Of a DNA stretch of 64,000 nucleotides, positions 48,663-56,462 are shown piece by piece. The notes beneath the pieces are model-generated. The model made no database searches. It saw only the letters and a program-made list of their open reading frames with translations, and was not told where the DNA came from. Origin of the DNA: Corynebacterium zhongnanshanii (GTDB taxonomy: Bacteria > Actinomycetota > Actinomycetes > Mycobacteriales > Mycobacteriaceae); assembly GCF_014490575.1 (NCBI RefSeq), contig NZ_CP061033.1:124001-188000 (forward strand), given 5' to 3'. Position 1 is the first letter of the stretch, and each line of letters opens with the position of its first letter. The position numbers were made by a program, and so were the translations under genes.

Positions 48663-49208
48663 ATGGACTACAACCCGGACTACACCGACGGCCTCTACGG
48701 CCTACCATCACACACCACGCCTGGCGCCGACTGGGCTCTGGAATACGCACCGCTGCCCATCGCATCCACACCGGAGGACTCGCCGTTGGCGGCCATCATC
48801 CCCCTGCTGGACGATCCCCAGGCGTTGGTGGGGCCCAGTGGGGACGAGATCTTGTTAATGGAATACAACGGAGTGGACTATCAGATCCCCGCGGATATGG
48901 ACACAGAATCCGCCACCCTGACGGACGGCCAAGGAATGAACATTCTGGCGGACACCGACGGGGACGGACGTATCGACTACGTCTCCTCCATCGACTACAA
49001 CGGGAACTGGTCTGCCTGGCGATGGAGTACTGATGTGGGGGGTGCGCTGGGCGTCGGGGAAAATTCGGATCAGTATGGCCACGGGGAGGATGGCGCCACG
49101 GCCGGGGACGGCACCTCGCCTCATAGTTGGGCATCTACCCCCGATATGGGCAAGGGGAAGTGGGAAGTGGGCGCGTGGAAGTGTGTTGAACGGGGGGAAT
49201 GGGGTTAG
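48663..49208 (+). CDS. DUF6802-like protein with EF-hand-like Asp loop
   Basis: 181 residues, acidic and rich in Asp, Gly and Tyr. The segment LADTDGDGRIDYVSSIDYNG is an EF-hand/dockerin-like calcium loop, typical of the actinobacterial DUF6802 group; IPADMDTESATLTDGQGM precedes it. No signal peptide is visible. GAGGGGA sits before the ATG. It lies 49 bases upstream of pckG (Rv0210-like position). Function is unknown. Confidence 0.75.
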   Translation: MDYNPDYTDGLYGLPSHTTPGADWALEYAPLPIASTPEDSPLAAIIPLLDDPQALVGPSGDEILLMEYNGVDYQIPADMDTESATLTDGQGMNILADTDGDGRIDYVSSIDYNGNWSAWRWSTDVGGALGVGENSDQYGHGEDGATAGDGTSPHSWASTPDMGKGKWEVGAWKCVERGEWG

Positions 49209-49256
49209 GCTGGAGCCCTAGAACCCGAAAACTTTCGCAACTGAGGGAGAAACTCC

Positions 49257-51080
49257 ATGACCATTCAGGGACTCATCGGAGAAGTTCCAACTGACAACCA
49301 AGACCTGATCAACTGGGTTAAAGACAGCGTGGAGCTTTTCCAGCCGGAGAACGTTGTTTTCTGTGATGGCTCCGACGAGGAATGGAACACGCTGGCAGAG
49401 CAGCTCGTCGACGGAGGAACCCTCCTGAAGCTGGCTGATGACTTCCAGCCCAACAGCTTCCTCGCCCGCTCCAACCCAGACGACGTGGCCCGCGTAGAGT
49501 CCCGCACCTTCATCTGCTCCAAGACTGAAGAAGAAGCCGGCCCCACCAACAACTGGGTAGACCCCGAGGCCATGCGTGCCGAAATGCGCGAGCACTTCTC
49601 TGGCTCCATGCGTGGCCGCACCATGTACATCGTTCCTTTCTGCATGGGCCCCATCACGGACGCAGACCCGAAGCTGGGGGTGGAGATCACGGACTCTCCT
49701 TATGTTGTGATGTCCATGCGCATCATGACCCGCATGGGTAAGGAAGCCCTGGACAAGATCGGCACGGACGGCGAGTTCGTGAAGGGCTGGCACTCCGTGG
49801 GCGCGCCACTGGAACCAGGCGAGAAGGACGTTCCATGGCCATGCAATGACACGAAGTACATCACCCACTTCCCTGAGGACCGCGAGATCTGGTCCTACGG
49901 CTCCGGCTACGGCGGAAACGCCATCCTGGCAAAGAAGTGCTACGCGCTGCGTATCGCCTCCGCCATGGCACGCGACGAGGGTTGGATGGCAGAGCACATG
50001 CTGATCCTGAAGCTGATCAGCCCAGAGGATAAGGCCTACTACATCTGTGCAGCCTTCCCTTCCGCATGTGGTAAGACCAACCTGGCCATGATCCAGCCCA
50101 CCATCCCAGGCTGGCGTGCCGAGGTTGTGGGTGATGACATCGCCTGGCTGCGCTTCGGCGAGGACGGCCGCCTGTACGCCGTGAACCCAGAAAACGGCTT
50201 CTTCGGTGTGGCCCCCGGCACCAACTACAGCTCCAACCCCGTGGCCATGCGCACGATGGAGCCAGGAAACGCCCTCTACACCAACGTGGCGCTGACCGAC
50301 GAAGGCGGCGTGTGGTGGGAAGACATCGACGGCGATGCTCCCGCGCACCTCATCGACTGGCTCGGCAACGAGTGGACCCCAGACTCCGGCAGCAAGGCCG
50401 CACACCCGAACTCCCGCTACTGCGTGCCGATCGAGCAGTGCCCAGCAGCAGCACCTGAGTTCAATGATCCTCAGGGTGTTCCCGTGTCCGCCATCCTGTT
50501 CGGTGGACGCCGCCCAGACACCGTGCCGCTGGTGACCCAGGCTCGCGACTGGAACCACGCTACCTTCATCGGCGCTACCCTGGCCTCCGGCCAGACCGCC
50601 GCGGCCGCCGAGGCTGCCGTGGGATCCCTGCGCCACGACCCTATGGCCATGCTGCCGTTCATCGGCTACAACGCCGGTGACTACCTGCAGCACTGGATCA
50701 ACATGGGCCAGAAGGGCGGCGACAAGATGCCAGAGGTCTTCCTGGTCAACTGGTTCCGCCGTGGCGAGGACGGCCGCTTCCTGTGGCCAGGATTCGGCGA
50801 GAACTCCCGCGTGCTGAAGTGGATCATCGACCGCATCGAAGGCCGAGTGGAGGCCGAGGAGACCGTGGTGGGCTACACCGCTCGCTACGAGGACCTGGAC
50901 GTGTCTGGTCTGAAGGAAACCGAAGAGGACATCCGCGAAGCACTCGTGGTGAAGCCAGAGGAGTGGGAGCGCGACCTGGCTGACAACGAAGAGTGGCTGA
51001 AGTTCCTGGGCCCGAAGGTTCCTTCCGAGGTATGGGACGAGTTCAACTCCCTCAAGGAGCGCATCGCTGCGGCGAAGTAG
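49257..51080 (+). CDS. pckG: Phosphoenolpyruvate carboxykinase (GTP)
   Basis: 607 residues, normal for GTP-type PEPCK. It converts oxaloacetate and GTP to phosphoenolpyruvate, the first step of gluconeogenesis. The P-loop with the hyper-reactive cysteine is [14 protein letters not shown] (about residues 265-278). [14 protein letters not shown] supplies metal-binding Asp, and [12 protein letters not shown] and [19 protein letters not shown] bind GTP and substrate. GAGGGAGAAA precedes the ATG. A strong terminator follows. Confidence 0.97.
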   Translation: MTIQGLIGEVPTDNQDLINWVKDSVELFQPENVVFCDGSDEEWNTLAEQLVDGGTLLKLADDFQPNSFLARSNPDDVARVESRTFICSKTEEEAGPTNNWVDPEAMRAEMREHFSGSMRGRTMYIVPFCMGPITDADPKLGVEITDSPYVVMSMRIMTRMGKEALDKIGTDGEFVKGWHSVGAPLEPGEKDVPWPCNDTKYITHFPEDREIWSYGSGYGGNAILAKKCYALRIASAMARDEGWMAEHMLILKLISPEDKAYYICAAFPSACGKTNLAMIQPTIPGWRAEVVGDDIAWLRFGEDGRLYAVNPENGFFGVAPGTNYSSNPVAMRTMEPGNALYTNVALTDEGGVWWEDIDGDAPAHLIDWLGNEWTPDSGSKAAHPNSRYCVPIEQCPAAAPEFNDPQGVPVSAILFGGRRPDTVPLVTQARDWNHATFIGATLASGQTAAAAEAAVGSLRHDPMAMLPFIGYNAGDYLQHWINMGQKGGDKMPEVFLVNWFRRGEDGRFLWPGFGENSRVLKWIIDRIEGRVEAEETVVGYTARYEDLDVSGLKETEEDIREALVVKPEEWERDLADNEEWLKFLGPKVPSEVWDEFNSLKERIAAAK

Positions 51081-51091
51081 CGCGCACGCGT

Positions 51092-51129
51092 AAGGCCCGG
51101 CCATCCCCTCGCGGGGACGGCCGGGCCTT
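51092..51129 (+). terminator. Terminator of pckG
   Basis: AAGGCCCGGCCATCCCC (51092-51108) pairs with GGGGACGGCCGGGCCTT (51113-51129) with one mismatch, loop TCGC. It may also serve ahpF on the other strand (51179). Confidence 0.85.
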
Positions 51130-51178
51130 GTTCGTGTCCAGGCTGCGCGCTGGCTGCTCGCGCCTGCAACGACAGTTG

Positions 51179-52780
51179 TTAGCGCTTGCCTCCCGTCACG
51201 GAGAACTCCCATGCGGACAGACCAGCGGTCGCGCCCGAGCCCTCGGCCACGATGATCTGCTTGAACGGAACATCCGTGCAGTCACCGGCGCCGAACACGC
51301 CCGGCACGTTGGTGGCGCCGCGGCGATCGGTGACGATCTCGCCTGGGGTGTTCAGCTCCACGCCGGAGTCAGCCAGCCACTTCGTGTTCGGCACCAGGCC
51401 GATCTGGATGAACACGCCGGCCACGTCCACGCTCTTGGACTCGTCGGTGGTGCGGTCCGTGTAGGTCAGGCCGGTGACGTTCTTGCCATCGCCCACGATC
51501 TCGGTGGTGGCAGCGGAGGTGATGACACTGATGTTGGAGGTGGCCTCCACCTTGTCCATCAGCACGTCGTCGGCACGGCAGGAATCGCCGAACTCCAGCA
51601 CGGTGACGTCCTTCACCACACCGGCTAGATCCAGGGCCGCCTCGATACCGGAGTTACCGCCGCCGATCACGGCAACGGACTTGCCCTTGAACAGTGGGCC
51701 GTCGCAGTGAGGGCAGAAGGTGACGCCCTTGTTGCGGTACTCGTCCTCACCGGGCACTCCCAGGGTGCGCCACTGGGCGCCGGTCGCCACGATGACTTCG
51801 CGGGCCTTTAAGGCACCGTCGCCGAAGTGCACGGTGTGGAGCGCGTCCTCACCGGCATCCACGCCGCCGCCCGGCTGGGCTGCGGCGGTGAAGCTGGTGG
51901 CGGACTGTGCCTTGATGATGTCGATGTCGTACTGACGCGCGTGATCCTCCAGCGCGGCACCCAGCTGTGGTCCTTCGGTGTACGGCACGGACACGAAGTT
52001 CTCGATGGCGTTCGTGTCCAGCACCTGGCCACCGAAGCGCTCGCCGACCAGGCCTACGCGCAGTCCCTTGCGCGCCACGTAGATCGCGGCGGCGGCACCT
52101 GCGGGTCCCTGGCCCACCACCAGAACCTCGTAGGGCTCCTTCTCGTTCAACTTCTCAGCCTCGCGGGCACCGGCTCCCTCGTCCAGGCGGCGCACGAAGT
52201 CCTCGATGGTGGTGCGGCCCTGCCCGAACTCTTCCCCGTTGAGGTAGATCGTAGGAACGGCCAGGACGTTGCGATCCTTCACCTCGTCCTGGAACAGGGA
52301 TCCTTCCACGGCGGTGTGCTTGATGCGTGGGTTCAGCACGGCCATGGTGTTCAGTGCCTGCACCACGGTGGGGCAGTTTTGGCAGGTCAGGGACATGTAG
52401 GTGACGAATTCGTAGTCACCATCCAGGTTCTTCACCTGGTCGATCAGATCCTGCTCTTCCTTGATGGGGTTGCCGCCGACCTGCAGCAGGGCGAGGACCA
52501 GCGAGCTGAATTCGTGGCCCATCGGGATGCCGGCGAAGGTTACGCCGATGTCGCTGCCCACGCGGTTGATGGAGAAGGATGGCTGGCGTGGGTGGGCATC
52601 GTCGTCGCGGCGCGCGGTGATCTTCTCGGAAAGGCTGGCGATGTCCGTGAGCAGCTGCTCCAGGTCCTCGGACTGCGGGCGCTCGTCCAGGCTGTAGACC
52701 AGTTCCACGTCTTCAGTGATGCGGGGGACCAGGCTGCCCAGCTGCTTTTTCAGGTTGTCGTCTAGCAATTGCTTGGCCAT
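51179..52780 (-). CDS. ahpF: Alkyl hydroperoxide reductase subunit F
   Basis: 533 residues. The N-terminal double thioredoxin-like domain has the CxxC-type site TCQNCPTVVQALN, then FAD-binding GQGPAGAAAAIYVARKG, the catalytic disulfide FCPHCDGPLF and NAD(P)H-binding VIGGGNSGIEAALDL. AhpF reduces AhpC with NADH. It follows ahpC on the same strand, but a terminator-like hairpin lies between them (52842-52889), so ahpF may be expressed at a lower level. AGGAAG precedes the ATG. Confidence 0.96.
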   Translation of the reverse strand: MAKQLLDDNLKKQLGSLVPRITEDVELVYSLDERPQSEDLEQLLTDIASLSEKITARRDDDAHPRQPSFSINRVGSDIGVTFAGIPMGHEFSSLVLALLQVGGNPIKEEQDLIDQVKNLDGDYEFVTYMSLTCQNCPTVVQALNTMAVLNPRIKHTAVEGSLFQDEVKDRNVLAVPTIYLNGEEFGQGRTTIEDFVRRLDEGAGAREAEKLNEKEPYEVLVVGQGPAGAAAAIYVARKGLRVGLVGERFGGQVLDTNAIENFVSVPYTEGPQLGAALEDHARQYDIDIIKAQSATSFTAAAQPGGGVDAGEDALHTVHFGDGALKAREVIVATGAQWRTLGVPGEDEYRNKGVTFCPHCDGPLFKGKSVAVIGGGNSGIEAALDLAGVVKDVTVLEFGDSCRADDVLMDKVEATSNISVITSAATTEIVGDGKNVTGLTYTDRTTDESKSVDVAGVFIQIGLVPNTKWLADSGVELNTPGEIVTDRRGATNVPGVFGAGDCTDVPFKQIIVAEGSGATAGLSAWEFSVTGGKR

Positions 52781-52841
52781 GGTGTGGCTTCCTTTTCTTT
52801 TTCTTTTTTACGACGCCGTGGCGTGCGTGCGCTGGGGCGTC

Positions 52842-52889
52842 GGATAAAAAAATAAAAATGGCGGGACGGGTAGGTTCCCCGGCCCGCCA
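52842..52889 (-). terminator. Terminator between ahpC and ahpF
   Basis: Read on the minus strand, TGGCGGGCCGGGG pairs with CGTCCCGCCA and is followed by TTTTTATTTTTTT. Beyond it lies an imperfect palindrome CGACGCC (52811-52817) / GGCGTCG (52836-52842) with A/T runs on both sides. Confidence 0.75.
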
Positions 52890-52912
52890 TGTGTTGGCAC
52901 TGCGAACGAGTG

Positions 52913-53476
52913 TTAGATCTTGCCCACGAGGTCGATGCCTGGGGTCAGGGTGTCTTCGCCCTCTTCCCACTTGGCTGGGCATACCTCGCCTGGGTGTGCA
53001 GCGACGTACTGAGCGGCCTTGACCTTACGCAGCAGCTCTTCGGCGGAGCGGCCGATGCCTTCGGCGGTCTGCTCGATGTACTGGATTACGCCTTCTGGGT
53101 CGATCAGGAAGGTGGCGCGGTCGGCCTGGCCGGCACCTGGGCGCATGTTCTGGAAGTTGTTGGTGATCTCTCCGTTGGAGTCGCCCAGCATGTAGTAGTT
53201 CACCTTGGAGACGTGCTCGGACTCGCCGTGCCATGCCTTGTGAACGAAGTGGGAGTCCGTGGACACGGAGTAGACCTCTACGCCCAGTTCCTGCAGCTGT
53301 GGGTAGTAATCAGCCAGGTCGCCCAGCTCGGTGGGGCAGACGAAGGTGAAGTCGCCTGGGTAGAAGAAGAAGATGGCCCACTTGCCGAGGACGTCCTTCT
53401 CGGTGACCTCAACGAACTCGCCGTTGTGGAATGCCTGTGCCTTGAAGGGGAGGATTTCAGTGTTGATCAAAGACAT
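52913..53476 (-). CDS. ahpC: Alkyl hydroperoxide reductase subunit C (peroxiredoxin)
   Basis: 187 residues, the length of enteric AhpC. The peroxidatic cysteine is Cys47 in [17 protein letters not shown]; the resolving cysteine is in [10 protein letters not shown]. It reduces H2O2 and organic peroxides and is recycled by AhpF. ATG 53476 is preferred because GAAGGAG lies upstream; an ATG 18 bases earlier overlaps that site. The upstream region contains TCTTATAAGA and CTTATAAG, candidates for a peroxide or iron regulator. Confidence 0.96.
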   Translation of the reverse strand: MSLINTEILPFKAQAFHNGEFVEVTEKDVLGKWAIFFFYPGDFTFVCPTELGDLADYYPQLQELGVEVYSVSTDSHFVHKAWHGESEHVSKVNYYMLGDSNGEITNNFQNMRPGAGQADRATFLIDPEGVIQYIEQTAEGIGRSAEELLRKVKAAQYVAAHPGEVCPAKWEEGEDTLTPGIDLVGKI

Positions 53477-53544
53477 GGTGTTGAACTCCTTCATGTTTGG
53501 TTCGTGTATGGCCGACTATAGCTGTTTTTTCGGCACTGCGCTTG

Positions 53545-53609
53545 TCTTATAAGACTATTCAACTTATAAGGGGGGTATAAATTAATTCTTCCTAATAATA
53601 GTGATTAGG
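53545..53609. promoter_or_regulatory. Candidate operators in the ahpC-alsD intergenic region
   Basis: TCTTATAAGA (53545-53554, a perfect palindrome) and CTTATAAG (53563-53570) repeat with an 18-base spacing. Closer to alsD is CCTAAT-AATAGTG-ATTAGG (53591-53609). Peroxide regulators such as PerR use related TTATAA-type sites, but the factor is unproven. Confidence 0.5.
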
Positions 53610-53705
53610 TGGACCCTATGCGGCCGCCGCGGACACTGCGGCAACGCCGATCGGGCGAGGCTGGCGCCGAGCTCCCTGCGGAGGTGGCTGTGCGGAGGTG
53701 GCAGA

Positions 53706-54446
53706 ATGGGCACCATGAGCCAGGACAATATCTATCGCCACACCATCTTCCAGAACTCGCTGATGACAGCCCTGCTGGACGGGATCTACGACGGCGAAAT
53801 GACCGTCGGGGAGCTCCTGGGCAAAGGCAACTTCGGCCTGGGAACCTTCGATGCGCTCGACGGGGAAATGGTCATTGTGGACGGCATCTGCTACCAGCTG
53901 CGACACGACGGCACGGCCACGCTGGCCGACCTCCAAGCCGGGTCGCCGTACGCCGTGTGCACCAACTTCGTGCCCCGCATTCGCCGCCGCGCCCCGAAGA
54001 ACATCACGCGCGCGGACCTCTCCGGCTTCATCGACGAGATGACCCCCAGCGAAAACTACATGTACGCCGTGCGCATCACCGGGCGCTTCAGTCGCGTGAC
54101 CACCCGCACCGTGGTGAAGCAGCAGCAACCTTACCGGCCCATGACGGAAGCCACGGACGATGACGCCGAGCAGATCTTCGACAACGTCAGCGGCGTGATC
54201 GCCGGATTCCGCACGCCCATTTACGAAAAGGGAATCTCCGTGCCGGGTTGTCACGTGCACTTCATCGACGATGACCGGACCGTCGGCGGCCACGTGCTGG
54301 ATTTCACCCTGGAGGAGGGAAAGATCGAACTCTGCCCCGGAACCGACCTGGAATTGCGCTTGCCGCTGACCCGTGAGTTTTCCGCAGCAAACCTTGCCCC
54401 TGAGGATATCGACGCCCAGCTTCACAAAACCGAAGTGAAACGATAG
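53706..54446 (+). CDS. alsD: Alpha-acetolactate decarboxylase
   Basis: 246 residues. The enzyme turns 2-acetolactate into acetoin. Zinc ligands are in VPGCHVHFIDDDRTVGGHVL, preceded by GTFDALDGEMVIVDG and GFRTPIYEKGISVPG, and the family blocks are complete. ATG 53706 is chosen because GGAGGT at 53693-53698 is seven bases away; ATG 53715 would be too far. The gene has no alsS next to it. A TetR gene follows in the same direction. Confidence 0.93.
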   Translation: MGTMSQDNIYRHTIFQNSLMTALLDGIYDGEMTVGELLGKGNFGLGTFDALDGEMVIVDGICYQLRHDGTATLADLQAGSPYAVCTNFVPRIRRRAPKNITRADLSGFIDEMTPSENYMYAVRITGRFSRVTTRTVVKQQQPYRPMTEATDDDAEQIFDNVSGVIAGFRTPIYEKGISVPGCHVHFIDDDRTVGGHVLDFTLEEGKIELCPGTDLELRLPLTREFSAANLAPEDIDAQLHKTEVKR

Positions 54447-54508
54447 ACGATCACCGTGGTGTGTGGACGGGCAGGCGCTACCCGCACCTGCCCGTCGGAG
54501 CGTGACCT

Positions 54509-54514
54509 TATAAT
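54509..54514 (+). promoter_or_regulatory. -10 box of the TetR gene (leaderless start)
   Basis: A consensus TATAAT ends 7 bases before ATG 54522. There is no clear -35 and no Shine-Dalgarno. Confidence 0.65.
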
Positions 54515-54521
54515 TATCCCT

Positions 54522-55193
54522 ATGAATATCGACTGGATCAGCGAGATGCTGATGGCTCCCGAGGCGGATGCCAGCAGGCCGGAGAGGACGCGGCTGCTGC
54601 TGTTGAAAGCGGGCTTAAGTTTTCTGGCGCAGGGGGAGACGGATGTGTCGATTCTGCGGATTTGCCACAGTGCAGGGGTGAGCAATGGCAGCTTCTATAA
54701 TTTCTTCAACACTAAGCAGGAGTTTTTTGAGCAGTCTGCGTATGAGGCGGTGAATAGGCTGTCCGATCTGCTGGTTGAGGATACGCTTCGTGAGGATGCT
54801 GCTGATGAGGTCGTGGCGAGGAACTTCCGTGTTGTGGGGCGCGTGCATCGCGTTGCGCCGTTGATTTCTGAGGTGCTGATCCGCTTGGGGGCGGACTACT
54901 ACGCCCAGGGGACTGGATTTGTAGAGAAGATGCGCGGGAGTATTGACCGTGGGGTCGCCGATGGAGTGTTTCACCTGGAGGATCCCGAAGGGGTTGTGGG
55001 TGCCACGGTGGGCGCCATGCTGATGCTGGGGCGCAGGTTGCATGACCATCCGGAGTTGTCTGCTGATCAGGCGACCGATGCGTTGTGCGAGAACATTCTG
55101 CGGATGATGGGGGTGGATCCTGTTCGTGCGCATGAGCTGGCGTGGGGAGAGCTGGAGCTGTCTGCCGTGGCCGCGGAGCTTATTGGCCAGTAG
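54522..55193 (+). CDS. TetR-family transcriptional regulator
   Basis: 223 residues. The N-terminal helix-turn-helix is clear (RLLLLKAGLSFLAQGET, HSAGVSNGSFYNFFNTKQEF), followed by a helical ligand domain. It is downstream of alsD in the same direction but has its own consensus -10, so it may be separately controlled. Targets are unknown; alsD or the small membrane gene are candidates by position only. Confidence 0.9.
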   Translation: MNIDWISEMLMAPEADASRPERTRLLLLKAGLSFLAQGETDVSILRICHSAGVSNGSFYNFFNTKQEFFEQSAYEAVNRLSDLLVEDTLREDAADEVVARNFRVVGRVHRVAPLISEVLIRLGADYYAQGTGFVEKMRGSIDRGVADGVFHLEDPEGVVGATVGAMLMLGRRLHDHPELSADQATDALCENILRMMGVDPVRAHELAWGELELSAVAAELIGQ

Positions 55194-55237
55194 GGGAGCG
55201 CACGCGGGATAGGGCGCGTGCGCCCGGGAGCGTTCGT

Positions 55238-55247
55238 GGGGGGGGGG
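55238..55247 (+). repeat. Homopolymer of ten G
   Basis: A G10 run sits between two converging genes, four bases after the stop codon (minus strand) of the membrane protein gene. Such runs are prone to slippage. Confidence 0.8.
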
Positions 55248-55250
55248 TCG

Positions 55251-55562
55251 TTAACGTCCAACGAGTATGTAGAGCGCCAGTTCGGCTGCAATGACACTGG
55301 AGACGGACAGGATGATGCATATCGTCCGGGAGAACTTGTCGCCAAGGAGCCAGAATATGAGGCCAGGAATGAGCCCTATGAGTGCTACTGCATGCCATTC
55401 GTAATCGGGCTTCATATCCAGTTTTCCCGAGCTTATAAACTCTGCGACCAGGGCGAAGATGATGAGGCCGGCTCCGCCCGCTGCCCAGCCTCGTGGTTCC
55501 CAGAATTCATCAAAGAACTCTTTGGTAGTGAACTTCGGGCGGTCTTTCCGGTTGTCATTCAT
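55251..55562 (-). CDS. Small membrane protein, unknown
   Basis: 103 residues. A hydrophilic N terminus (NDNRKDRPKFTTKEFFDEFW) is followed by three TM segments (AAGGAGLIIFALVAEFI, AVALIGLIPGLIFWLLG, IIL...AAELALYILVG). I recognise no family. Its stop codon lies beside the G10 run. The upstream region to 55700 shows a short A/T-rich promoter-like stretch. Confidence 0.65.
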   Translation of the reverse strand: MNDNRKDRPKFTTKEFFDEFWEPRGWAAGGAGLIIFALVAEFISSGKLDMKPDYEWHAVALIGLIPGLIFWLLGDKFSRTICIILSVSSVIAAELALYILVGR

Positions 55563-55982
55563 GGATTCCAGTCCTTGGCTTTCATCTTAGTTGGCATGCC
55601 AGCTTCTGTAGTGGTGGTGAAGATTCGTTTCGTTCACGATAGCATAAGTTAGGTTAGGTAAGGCAAAGGTGGGGATGGATGAGGGGAGCTCGGGAAGGGG
55701 TAGCGCTTAGTGTGTTGAGTCAATTTGTAATTAATTGTGAATTAAACAAGCATTCTTCGAATTTTGAAAAATATCCACACAATTTCAATTATTACCTATT
55801 GGTGATCCACCCCCATTGTGGGGAAATTTAAGAGAAACCTAGCGAGGTGAGTAACAGCTTGTGTACGGTGAACTACATACATTGCAAGCGTCGAGCAGCG
55901 ATTAAAGGGCTTGGCTCAGATTGCTTTGCGTGCTTGAAGGTATGTTCAAAACATTAAATTCTATGACTAGTAGGGAGAAAGT
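55563..55982. other. AT-rich intergenic island
   Basis: About 420 bases without a gene, clearly A/T-rich between 55720 and 55980 (AATTAATTGTGAATTAAAC, TTCGAATTTTGAAAAATATC). It contrasts with the GC-rich surroundings and is the kind of DNA that Lsr2 binds. Near its end TTCAAA and TATGAC may form a promoter for the next gene. Confidence 0.7.
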
Positions 55983-56318
55983 GTGATTACGAAAACCTTT
56001 GAACTGGGCCCAGAATCCGCTCTGAATGATGTTCGCACTAAACTTTCCTCCTTGCCTGGATATAAGGTTAAGGACAGTGGGAAGAGTCATCTGACGGTGC
56101 ATGTTGGCCACCCACTCAAGTATCGGATGATGGGGGTGTATGTGACGGACAACTACCTCGCTCCGATTGAGGTGCAAGCTGAAAAGGCTGATGATGGCGC
56201 TATTAGTGTCACGCTGAAACAGTCGATAAAAGCTCTGTTTAATCTCGGTGGAAAGAATGTAGAGTTTTACCAACGTGGATACTCTCGCGTTGAGGAAGCG
56301 TTGTCTGCCAAAAGATGA
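55983..56318 (+). CDS. Orphan hypothetical protein in AT-rich island
   Basis: 111 residues from GTG 55983 with GGGAGA upstream. Sequence starts MITKTFELGPESALNDVRTK and is basic near the end. No signal peptide, membrane helix or known domain is seen. An alternating beta pattern (HLTVHVGHPL, MMGVYVTDNY, ISVTLKQSI) suggests a small beta-sheet fold. Its lower GC content and isolation suggest horizontal origin. A weaker possibility is that it is a decayed gene. Confidence 0.6.
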   Translation: MITKTFELGPESALNDVRTKLSSLPGYKVKDSGKSHLTVHVGHPLKYRMMGVYVTDNYLAPIEVQAEKADDGAISVTLKQSIKALFNLGGKNVEFYQRGYSRVEEALSAKR

Positions 56319-56363
56319 ATCACACGAGGGCGCCCAGCTAGGGGGACACGAGAGCGTCCAGCT

Positions 56364-56401
56364 ACGAAAAAGAGGTCGGACTGATGATTCAGTCCGACCT
56401 C
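56364..56401 (-). terminator. Terminator of the fad operon
   Basis: On the minus strand GAGGTCGGACTGA pairs exactly with TCAGTCCGACCTC around ATCA, followed by TTTTTC. Confidence 0.88.
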
Positions 56402-56462
56402 AAGCCGGTGAAGGAACTAGCCTTCTCGGTGCAATCTTCCCTGGCACCAGCGCCGTGAACGC

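Noticed and set aside
49218-51212. 664-codon minus-strand frame opposite pckG
   Set aside because: Shadow of a fully conserved enzyme gene, rich in His/Gly/Val typical of GC-rich antisense.
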